From contig JAHBMJ010002652.1 of NCBI GenBank assembly GCA_018398765.1, positions 1-15,000 on the forward strand: a stretch of DNA of 15,000 nt. Reading direction: 5' to 3'. The position numbers and the translations under genes were made by a program. Source of the stretch: Chromera velia (lineage: Eukaryota; Sar; Chromeraceae). The notes under the pieces were generated by a model, which was not told the origin of the DNA, ran no database searches, and saw only the letters and a list, made by a program, of their open reading frames with translations. How positions within the stretch are numbered: position 1 is the stretch's first letter; each line of letters starts with the position of its first letter. Shown one piece after another: positions 8,894 to 15,000 of this stretch.

Positions 8894-10537
8894 TTGAGTG
8901 GGTGGGTGAGTGATTAAGTGCGTGAGTGAGCGACTTAATTTGTGTGAGTGTGCGAGTGACTCAATCAGAGAGTGGCCGGGCGAGAAAAAGATTGTGTATG
9001 TGAGTGACTGTGCACTTTGCGTGTTTTAGGCCAGTGGAACGGAGAATTCACAGTCGGTATGCAAATCCATTCTCCCCCTGGATGAAGTCGCGACAACCAC
9101 TTTCTTCTCCCATCCTTCTGTTTGACTGCAGGGCAGGGAAGTGCCGTTGTTTTGAGGAGCCCCCTCAGCCGCTTCGACGTTCTGGATGCCACCTGAGATG
9201 CCGCCAGCCGGATGAAGAAAGGGGCTCCATGTCCGATGGGGGGTCGAATGTTTTGGAGCAGGTCGGTCGTTTGTTCAATCTAGAATCTGCACAGGGTGAA
9301 GATATGGTTCTGCCAATCTGATAGAGACCTTCAAAAAACATTCCCCTGTCGATCTCTCTCTCTCTCTCACTCACTCTCTCTGTGTGTGTATGTGTGTGCA
9401 TGTGTGTATATGTGTGTGTGTGGGGGGGAGAGACCGAGACAGTGAAAGGGAGAGGGAAAGAGAGAAAGAAAGAGAAAGAGAAAGAGGGAGAGCAAGTGCA
9501 TATCCCTCCCACGATTTGCCTCTTCTCCTGGGCTCAGAGCGAGCCCTTCACAGACCCTGGGGCCAGTGGATCGGCAGAGCTTTCATCTCCAGTTCCTGCC
9601 GGGCGTCTCTTTACATTCCCCGTTACGCACACCCCTACGGAGAGACAGGTACGAGGGGGTGAATCTTTTCAATTTTGTTTTCTTCCTCTCCGCCACACTG
9701 TCGATGAGCTAGCTAGCTTTCGTCACGAAAGGAGATTTGCAGAGGATAAGCGCAACATGTCAGAGGAACGCGAAAGTGGGGAACTTTGATCCGAAAAGTG
9801 TGCAAGAGGGAAAGGAGGCGATGTGAGACAGACACCTGCTTGACAATGTGCAGAAAATACAGTAGTTACGGCACTGTTTCACCTATGTGCAGAATTGTCG
9901 CAGTGAATTTGTCCAGAACAGCTGTATCTCTCTGGCCGGGGATTATGCCGGCGTTTCATTCCCTTTTGTATGACAGTCGATCAATGGATGCAGCAGGTGT
10001 CCATAAGGCTCGCCAGAAATTTGTCTGCTTTGTATCACACTCACTCTCCGTCCGCACTTTTTTGTTCAACGTCCCTCCCTGTCTATCCTTGAATTTCCGG
10101 TATTGCACTCCTTTTCCCTCCCCTGCTGCTTCTGTGACTGCAGGAGGCGGTCACTTCGAACACACTCAGGCACACCGAATGTACCTACCCAGACTACCCG
10201 TCCCTCACAACTTCTTCGGAAGAGCAGGTAGGTCGACCAGTGGGTTCAGTAGTAAACTGATGAACAGAAGAAACATGCATGTAATGCAATCAACGGGCTT
10301 TCCCGCCTTCTCACTTCAGCGAGCGATCTCACTCACTGTAATTTCACTGATTCTTCATGCATGGACTTTCTTCTGCTCTCCGCGCCGGTCGTGCATAGGG
10401 GGAAATGCAGACTGACATGAAGAAAAAAAACAAAGCTATTCGGCAACAATTGTGTGACTGCTCTCTCTCTCCACCTTTCCTTGTATGTGTGACAGAGAGA
10501 GTATATGTATGTGCACCCTTTCTCTCCCTCCCTCCCT

Positions 10538-10582
<45 letters not shown>

Positions 10583-10741
10583 TGTGCGTGTGTGTCTGTG
10601 GAGTGGAAATGCAGACTGACATGAAGAAAAAAAACAAAGCTATTCGGCAACAATTGTGTGACTGCTCTCTCTCTCCACCTTTCCTTGTATGTGTGACAGA
10701 GAGAGTATATGTATGTGCACCCTTTCTCTCCCTCCCTCCCT

Positions 10742-10782
<41 letters not shown>

Positions 10783-13700
10783 TGTGCGTGTGTGTGTGTG
10801 GAGTGTTCAATTCACGAAAAATTGTCCTCTGATTACCCCGTGTTCTTTTCTCTATTGTCCCCTCCCGTTGCTTTTCTTTTCATTTTCTTCTTCTTTGGGT
10901 CCTCGCTTCTTTTCGTCTTCATGAAGGTGGAGGAGGAGACCAACAAGGAAAAGGATGAGGTCAGTTGATGCTACTAGGCCTCTCTAAATTACTTTACCGC
11001 TCTGCATCTTTTGTTTTTCTTGCGTCGTGTCTGACTTCTACAGGGAGAGCTAGCGTGCGCATGATTGACTCCTCTCACCAAGACACATCTGCTCAGAAGC
11101 GGTTCAACTCGCTCCATCAATGCATTCTACACCAACTGACGCACGCTCAGAAGGACCAGTGGGGTGGGCGATGATGGACGGAGTGACTATGACCTTCAGG
11201 TAGATATGTGACAAAGGAAAGAAAAACTTTAACGGAGTGTTCTGCGATTCACACAGAAATGCAAACATGCAATTAAGGGACGCAGCAAGTGTGCATGCAC
11301 AAGGTTCGCCAGAATTTGTCTGTTCTGCATCACACTCACTCTCCGCCCGCCTTTTTTGTTCCCGATTTCTGCATGTATGTCCTCCCGATTGCACATACGG
11401 TATTTCATCTTCATCGTGCCCCCTGCTGATTCTGTGACTGCATGCAGGAGACCTCCACAGGACTCAGACCGACTGAGTCGACCAACGCTCATGACCTCTT
11501 TGTCACGTCTTTTTCGGAGGAGCAGGTGGGTCGATCAGTGGGTTCACTGGTATATGGATGAACAGAAAAATCATGTAATGCACCTATTCATACAGAGAAT
11601 GTGTTATGCGCAGTAGAAATCAACAGTAACATCACTGCGAGACTTTCGTGCCTTTCCTAGCCATCCAGGACTCTCTTAAGAGAGAGACGTGAAAGGAAGA
11701 CAAACGAGAGATGCCTCCCCACAAAAAGTCGCTCTAACTTGTTTCTCCTATTGTCTCTCATTTTTGCTCCGCAGCAATTTCTCCCGGTGTTTCGCTCTAT
11801 CACAAAGCAAAGCAGTACAGTAGGGCCAGTGCAACAAGACGCATTCGTAGAGGGGTGACTTGCTGCATGAACTTTTTTCTATGGCTGCAGGGCGAGCGGG
11901 ACTCTGCGTGCACCGGTAGAGGGGATGACTCTATGGTCAGTCAGTCATTGCCTGGCACGCATGCATGGTGGCCGGATCTGCTTGGGTCAGGTAGTCAGTC
12001 AAGCGGTCAGTTGATGTGTCAGAGATAATTGCGGAAATGAAGTAAAATAAGACAAGTACAAGGCATCCTTCCGATTGTGTTTGTAAATTACTGGGATGTC
12101 TCCATGACCATTTTGTGGCTTAATGCCCCTTCTTTACTCCCCTTTTAAAATACTCACAGGGGGATACAATGTGCTGATGGCCCCGTTTTCGGTCGAATTT
12201 TACACCATTCTAGAGCCTCAGTTTGCCTTCCAGGGTTGTTGTTAGAGTACAAGGGCAGACACTCATGTTTGTCTTGAGGCAGAAGGTGACCGTGCGAGTT
12301 TAAAAAATTTCTCGTTCGATAGATGCGGACTGCCTTTAGGGCTGGTGCATGAAGGTCCATGAACTCAAGTAAATTGGCTCTATCCTTCTTATCCATCCTT
12401 TCTTATCACCCCTTTTTCCGTCGTTTATTTCTCTCTCGTTTCATGCAGGACCTCGATGACGACCACCACGGGTGTCTGGACGATCACCAAAACGATGACA
12501 CCCACAAATCGAGGTAAAGAAAGCAGCACGCGATTTCTGTTTCAATTTTGAGAATGGGTGTATTGACTTCCACTCCTCTGAAACTTTGTTGAGATGAGAG
12601 GACGCATGTGCCGACAGACAAAGAGACAAGTAGATAGAAGACGGAAGATACAGACAGACCAACGCATTGATTGTCATCTGCCAAGTTTGCCAATCAGATT
12701 TAGATCGGCGAATCAGCCAGCCCTCCTCTTTCCTTTCCGCTCCTGCCTTTTTACGTTTTTGACACATGGACAGTACAGATAGAGAGACAGGCAAGCGGAT
12801 AGATGGACTGAGAGAGGCCAAGGGGACGTATCAGTCAGCCCAACAGCGAGCCAGCCAGAAAGTCAAAGTCAGCGAGGCAGTCAAAAGGATAGGCGAAGAC
12901 AGGTAGAGTAAGACAAAGACTGACACACACGAGCAAGAAAAGAAAGACAGAGAGGCTGAGCAGAGCTTCCAATAGGGCGTTTAGATAGGCATATAGAGAG
13001 CCAATTCAGTTCAGATGAAAGCCCTATGATGACAAAGTGCAATTAAAACGTCAGCGTTGACGGGTGGCGTCTGGGTACAACGATGTGGATTGGCCAGTGA
13101 GTGAGTCAGTGGATCCGGCGAGAGACAGAAAACTGCACACTGTGAGACCATCCGCTCAGCCTTCTTCTGCGTCCCAATGGGTCAGTCACTTTTGTAGTAT
13201 GCTGTCGTCCTCCTTTCATCTGCTTTGGTATGTTCACTGCACAATCAGGCACATTCAGTAGTACCGTGTTTGGTGGGGAAAGTGATTGTGCAGCAAGACT
13301 GCCGAGAGTCAGATGAGGGTGGGATAAGGGATGGGTGGGGGTACGTGTGTTGTGCACGATTAGTGTGTGCACCCACATGCGGGGGGTTCCTTCAATCTAG
13401 GCAGATAGAGACAGAGACAGAGACAGAGAAGCGATCCACGGTCGGAGGAAGGGAGACGCGACGATGAGGGGAGGAGGGGTCGCGTTTTGATTTTGGCTCT
13501 TGGAACTCCACTGAAGGATGTCGATAGTCCTCTTCGCTTTGGACACTCTCTCAAATTCTCTTTGCTCCCTTCTTGCTTGTGTCTTTGCTTGCCTTTTGGG
13601 TGTTTCTCCAATTGACCTCCATAACGTCGATTGATTCCGTTGTGGGACGGGCTTTCGATACTGAGACGGTTGCCCAATGCCAGATTCAACGTGATGATCT

Positions 13701-15000
13701 TTCGGGAAAGAATGGACTCCGTCTTGCCCTGAAAAGGTTATTCATTCACTCGGCGCGCGCATGTGTGTGTTCAAAGACCCTCTGTGTGGAAGCCCTGACG
13801 TCCCTTCCCTCTTTGTGTGGTTCTCCCTCCTTCGCTTGCAGTAAATCCCTCAGCGATGCAGTCCTCTACTGCAAGAACAGCCTTTGAATGTCGATCGGTA
13901 CCATGATAGGGAAGACTTCACCTCTGAGACCACGCGCAGATTTGGGTTCATGATTCTTCAGCCCACTTGTCTTCCCTTTGAATGACTACTTGCAGGGCAA
14001 TCTTCTCCTGTGTGGACTCTATAAGCGGGTGGTCTGATGAGAAGACGCCTTGGGGGAGAGTCCAGCCGGACGCCAGTTTGCAGGTCTCCCGCGTCACTCG
14101 TCAACGGCTGACAGAGATCTCGAAAGAGAGATCTAAACTGAATAAAGCGCAATCAAGTCTGAGGGCACAGTTAGGCATAGACAGAAAATAGTTGAGGCAT
14201 AGTGAGGATGATTACTGCATTGCTGCACAATTTCATACGAGCGTGTGCGGTTGACGATGTGTGTTTTTCCGGATGAATCCTCTCCCTCCTGTTGCAGACA
14301 CTTCAACGACGATGAGCCAGATCTGGTGTTTTGAGGGTTGCGATGTCTCAGAGACTCTCTGGTGAGGCAGGGGAGGGCTGGGGGACAATTACATGATCTA
14401 ATTAATCAATCATCATGTTCATCACAGTTGTCTAACAGTGAAGGGAAGAACAAATATGTCTTTTCGGCTGGGGAGGGAAATGTACGCCTTGCATGAATGC
14501 GTATTTAAGGCAGAAAGTTTGGAATTTAAGGTGGTCAGGAGGCTTTTCTTGGGGACAAAGAGGGACAAAGAGAAGAGAGAGAGTGACGGATGGAGACCAA
14601 AGGAAGGAAGGGGAGGGACACAGAGGGACAGAGAGCAAGTGAGAGACAGAGGTAGGGCGGGGGGGCGGGGGGGCGGGGAACGAGGTGAGTCACTGCCTCT
14701 GCAGCTCACTGGCACTCTTTATGCGATTTCTTATTTTCAATGTCGTTCAAATTCTATTTTTCTCCTCTTTCTGCTTCGTGCTTGCAGAAGGATCGAGGTT
14801 GTACGTCTGTTCTTTGACTGCCGTGATTTTGTGAGCTCCCTTCTTCGTGAACCTCTGAAATTTGGAGAAAGGAAGGAGTGGAAGGGACTGGGCGTGAGGC
14901 TGGAGGCTGCTGTTGCCACGCGGGTGTCCTGTGTGCAAGAAGGCGTCTTTCTTTCCTCAAAAGGGATACGGGATGATGAGGAGGAAGAGTGGCAGTCCTC
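7585..15000 (+). CDS. Multi-exon gene region of unknown function, incomplete at the window end
   Basis: The span contains a convincing 5' end (exons 7585-7738, 7804-7886, 8384-8538) and then many short candidate exons flanked by pyrimidine tract-AG and GT. Candidates whose phases fit in order are 9030-9056, 9132-9261, 9538-9648, 10144-10227, 10411-10482, 10615-10686, 10927-10959, 11448-11525, 11775-11819, 11891-11935 and 12449-12513. Joining is unresolved between 12514 and 14787, where a stop at about 13887 could end this gene and another could start near 13982. The last exon, 14788 onward, is open to the edge. No enzyme or fold is recognised. Predicted peptides are acidic, Ser/Thr-rich and probably flexible after the first 130 residues. 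One gene or two is undecided. Confidence 0.4.
8747..8990 (+). repeat. Degenerate GAGT/GTGA repeat tract with TG and AG microsatellites
   Basis: Imperfect GTGA/GAGTG units fill the intron after exon 3. They are interrupted by a TG run at about 8833-8856 passing directly into an AG run at about 8857-8893. The tract is likely slippage-born and non-coding. Confidence 0.75.
9030..9261 (+). CDS. Candidate exons 4 and 5 of the downstream gene
   Basis: A 27-base exon (9030-9056) after TTTTAG and a 130-base exon (9132-9261) after a pyrimidine-rich CTGCAG keep the phase-2 frame left by exon 3. The second ends in phase 0 before GTCGGT. The 75-base stretch between them is itself open in frame, so it may be retained as coding, giving one longer exon. 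The predicted peptide is arginine- and cysteine-rich (KCRCFEEPPQPLRRSGC), an odd composition that could mean the frame is wrong. Treat it as tentative. Confidence 0.35.
9351..9494 (+). repeat. TC/TG tract followed by purine GA tract in an intron
   Basis: TC repeats (9351-9382), TG/TA-type repeats (9381-9421), a G7 run and a GA/GAAA-rich purine tract to about 9494. The TC and GA arms are complementary in type and could fold back. They lie just before the candidate exon at 9538. Confidence 0.8.
9538..9648 (+). CDS. Candidate phase 0-0 exon, 37 residues
   Basis: The segment follows a CTCAG acceptor and ends ...GAGAGACAG before GTACGA. It is 111 bases, exactly 37 codons. In the frame continuing from 9261 it encodes a Ser/Thr/Pro-rich peptide (starting SEPFTDPGASGSAEL, ending HTPTERQ). 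All three frames are open, so the frame choice rests on the phase chain only. Confidence 0.35.
9990..10292 (+). repeat. Duplicated exon-plus-intron module, copy A
   Basis: The segment is homologous to 11281-11583 over about 300 bases. Shared blocks include GCCAGAA-TTTGTCTG, ATCACACTCACTCTCCG, CTTTTTTGTTC, TTCTGTGACTGCA and AGTGGGTTCA, and the match ends near GTAATGCA. It carries the exon at 10144-10227 with both splice sites. This is an old segmental duplication of one exon with its flanks. Confidence 0.75.
10144..10227 (+). CDS. Candidate phase 0-0 exon A (28 residues), paralogous to the one at 11448
   Basis: Preceded by GTGACTGCAG and followed by GTAGGTCGACC. It is 84 bases, 28 codons, starting EAVTSNTL and ending LTTSSEEQ, rich in Ser/Thr. 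The splice-proximal ends match the second copy (11448-11525) closely, while the middle differs. Homologous splice borders in both copies support this as a true exon. Confidence 0.5.
10411..10482 (+). CDS. Candidate phase 0-0 exon inside tandem unit 1
   Basis: Begins after AATGCAG and ends before a strong GTATGT donor. It is 72 bases, 24 codons, starting TDMKKKNKAIRQQL. An identical candidate sits in unit 2 at 10615-10686, so splicing of both would repeat the peptide. Each could be used, skipped or intronic. Support is splice signal and phase only. Confidence 0.3.
10615..10686 (+). CDS. Candidate phase 0-0 exon inside tandem unit 2
   Basis: An exact second copy of the 72-base candidate exon at 10411-10482, with the same acceptor and donor. 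If both are transcribed, the mature message could carry none, one or two copies without breaking the frame. Confidence 0.3.
10927..10959 (+). CDS. Candidate 33-base acidic exon
   Basis: Follows a long pyrimidine tract (about 10857-10920) ending ATGAAG and precedes GTCAGT. It encodes VEEETNKEKDE in phase 0-0. It is short, so it rests on the tract and phase; an acceptor a few bases later is possible. Confidence 0.3.
11281..11583 (+). repeat. Duplicated exon-plus-intron module, copy B
   Basis: The homologue of 9990-10292, in the same orientation and about 1.29 kb downstream. Intron flanks align well. The exon centre (11448-11525) aligns poorly and is six bases shorter. Confidence 0.75.
11448..11525 (+). 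CDS. Candidate phase 0-0 exon B (26 residues)
   Basis: Follows CTGCATGCAG and precedes GTGGGTCGATC. It is 78 bases, 26 codons, beginning ETSTGLRPTEST and ending VTSFSEEQ. It shares the ...SEEQ end and both splice borders with the exon at 10144-10227. Confidence 0.5.
11775..11935 (+). CDS. Two candidate 45-base phase 0-0 exons
   Basis: The first (11775-11819) follows GCTCCGCAG, encodes QFLPVFRSITKQSST and ends before GTAGGG. The second (11891-11935) follows GGCTGCAG, encodes GERDSACTGRGDDSM and ends before GTCAGT. Each is 15 codons and the 71 bases between contain an in-frame TGA, so an intron is needed. They are tentative but fit the symmetric-exon pattern of this region. Confidence 0.35.
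11936..12448 (+). other. Presumed intron with no recognisable feature
   Basis: About 510 bases between candidate exons. The first part is rich in GTCAGTCAGT-type repeats (to about 12020). The rest shows no coding signal; a minus-strand open frame at 12154-12396 has no recognisable domain. Confidence 0.4.
12449..12513 (+). CDS. Candidate Asp/His-rich exon, 21 residues
   Basis: Follows a pyrimidine tract ending TCATGCAG and ends CGAG before GTAAAG. In phase 0 it encodes DLDDDHHGCLDDHQNDDTHKS and leaves two bases (phase 2). Strong splice sites and the biased composition make it one of the better small exons. Asp/His richness could suggest metal binding, but that is speculation. Confidence 0.45.
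12594..13010 (+). repeat. Degenerate GACA/GATA/CAGT-rich tract
   Basis: Imperfect four-base units (GACA, GATA, CAGT, AGTC) dominate from about 12594 to 13010, for example around 12600-12660 and 12770-12915. The tract looks like an aged microsatellite in an intron, with no coding signal. Confidence 0.6.
13011..13683 (+). other. Unresolved stretch, possible intron with tiny exons
   Basis: Several weak splice-flanked segments occur, such as 24 bases ending GATGAG before GTGGGA near 13315 and a GAGACA-repeat segment from about 13397. None is convincing in length, phase and composition together, so no exon is called. Confidence 0.3.
13684..13887 (+). CDS. Candidate terminal exon pair (13684-13736 and 13842-13887)
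   Basis: A segment after AATGCCAG encodes IQRDDLSGKNGLRLALK and leaves two bases before GTTATT. A second segment after a pyrimidine tract ending CTTGCAG continues in phase as SKSLSDAVLYCKNSL and then meets TGA at 13885-13887. The join is natural in phase and composition and could be the C-terminus of the upstream gene. The donor is weak, and the link to 12513 is not established. Confidence 0.35.
   Translation: MQRDDLSGKNGLRLALKRLFIHSARACVCSKTLCVEALTSLPSLCGSPSFACSKSLSDAVLYCKNSL
13982..14191 (+). CDS. Small open frame (69 residues) or exon of unknown function
   Basis: An ATG at 13982 opens a 69-codon frame ending TAG at 14189-14191. A CTTGCAG acceptor at 13995 lies inside its start, so it may instead be an exon from 13996. 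The later half (QRLTEISKERSKLNKAQSSL) is charged and likely helical. It could start a second gene or belong to the same one. Confidence 0.3.
   Translation: MTTCRAIFSCVDSISGWSDEKTPWGRVQPDASLQVSRVTRQRLTEISKERSKLNKAQSSLRAQLGIDRK
14298..14361 (+). CDS. Candidate short exon before the last exon
   Basis: Follows CTGTTGCAG and precedes GTGAGG. The fully open frame encodes TSTTMSQIWCFEGCDVSETL, but joining it directly to 14788 would create TGA. Either another exon intervenes, another frame (HFNDDEPDL, with an earlier donor) is used, or it is not an exon. Confidence 0.25.
14655..14678 (+). other. G-quadruplex-type motif with one-base loops
   Basis: Four G runs of 3, 7, 7 and 4 bases (14655-14657, 14659-14665, 14667-14673, 14675-14678) are separated by single C residues. 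This meets the usual definition of a strong intramolecular G-quadruplex on the coding strand. A GTGAGT donor-like site starts at 14685. Confidence 0.7.
14788..15000 (+). CDS. Last exon in the window, hypothetical protein, open at the right edge
   Basis: Follows a pyrimidine-rich CGTGCTTGCAG. Only one frame is open to the edge (one leading base, then codons), giving 70 whole codons plus two bases. It begins RIEVVRLFFDCRDFVSSLLR, then a basic segment, then GVRLEAAVATRVSCVQEGVF and an acidic DDEEEEWQ run. The alternating hydrophobic/charged pattern is that of a folded domain, unlike the low-complexity small exons. No family is recognised. The gene continues beyond the window. Confidence 0.55.

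Larger units (their letters stand above)
10401..10804 (+). repeat. Near-identical 204/200-bp tandem duplication
   Basis: Unit 1 is 10401-10604 and unit 2 is 10605-10804. They are almost identical: I see one substitution (TGTGTCTGTG against TGTGTGTGTG) and a TC run shorter by four bases. Each holds GCAG, a 72-base open segment, GTATGT, then a CCCT/TC/TG microsatellite. The near identity implies a very recent duplication or an assembly error. Confidence 0.9.

Noticed and set aside
9786-10415. A 209-residue plus-strand open frame
   Set aside because: It runs through introns and across exon A in a different frame, its homologous segment at 11281-11583 does not keep the frame open, and its composition is unremarkable. 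Judged a chance frame, though its length is above average.
10405-10968. A 187-residue open frame across the tandem duplication
   Set aside because: Most of it is translated TC/TG microsatellite (SLSLSL, VCVCVC). The tandem identity explains why it stays open.
11044-11200. Possible exon between the 33-base exon and exon B
   Set aside because: Every full-length frame contains a stop, and only shorter segments with alternative acceptors (near 11150) stay open. None fits the phase chain, so it is not called.
1-15000. Bacterial or phage origin, CRISPR array, tRNA or rRNA genes
   Set aside because: Phase-matched GT-AG introns, sparse genes and microsatellites indicate eukaryotic nuclear DNA. No regularly spaced direct repeats, cloverleaf or rRNA segment was seen by eye.

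Overview
This is nuclear DNA from a eukaryotic microbe. Coding segments are separated by GT-AG introns whose reading phases match. Translated products include a secretory protein built of PAN/Apple-like modules and a polytopic membrane protein. There is no sign of operons or ribosome binding sites. Intron microsatellites (TC, TG, TTCC), proline/alanine-rich low-complexity tails and many short exons would fit an alveolate or stramenopile alga, for example a chromerid. That assignment is inference; nothing here proves the species.

Layout: (1) 1-696 is non-coding and holds a GC-rich two-tier hairpin at 184-230 and a likely poly(A) signal for the first gene. (2) 697-2352, minus strand, is an intronless gene for a 551-residue secreted protein with four six-cysteine PAN/Apple-like modules and a disordered tail. 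(3) 2353-2952 is a divergent intergenic promoter region. (4) 2953-5131, plus strand, is a two-exon gene for a 556-residue NIPA/drug-metabolite-transporter-type membrane protein; its single 508-bp intron (3144-3651) joins in phase. (5) 5132-7584 is a long AT-rich gene-free stretch containing a 308-bp foldback (MITE-like) element, a perfect 18-bp palindrome, adjacent small hairpins, and a string of palindromes just before the next gene. (6) 7585 to the window end, plus strand, is a region of many short exons that I read as one or two multi-exon genes of unknown function. The first three exons (7585-8538) join convincingly. Downstream is a run of small phase 0-0 exons, including one pair duplicated with its flanking introns (near 10144 and 11448) and a recent 200-bp tandem duplication carrying a further exon candidate (10401-10804). 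The last exon (14788 onward) is open to the window edge.

The first two genes are divergent and may share a promoter region, but nothing in the sequence links their functions. The most interesting part is the modular, recently duplicated small-exon array of region 6. It looks like a locus that gains and varies exons, with possible alternative splicing. The exon calls there rest on splice signals and phase only and need transcript data.
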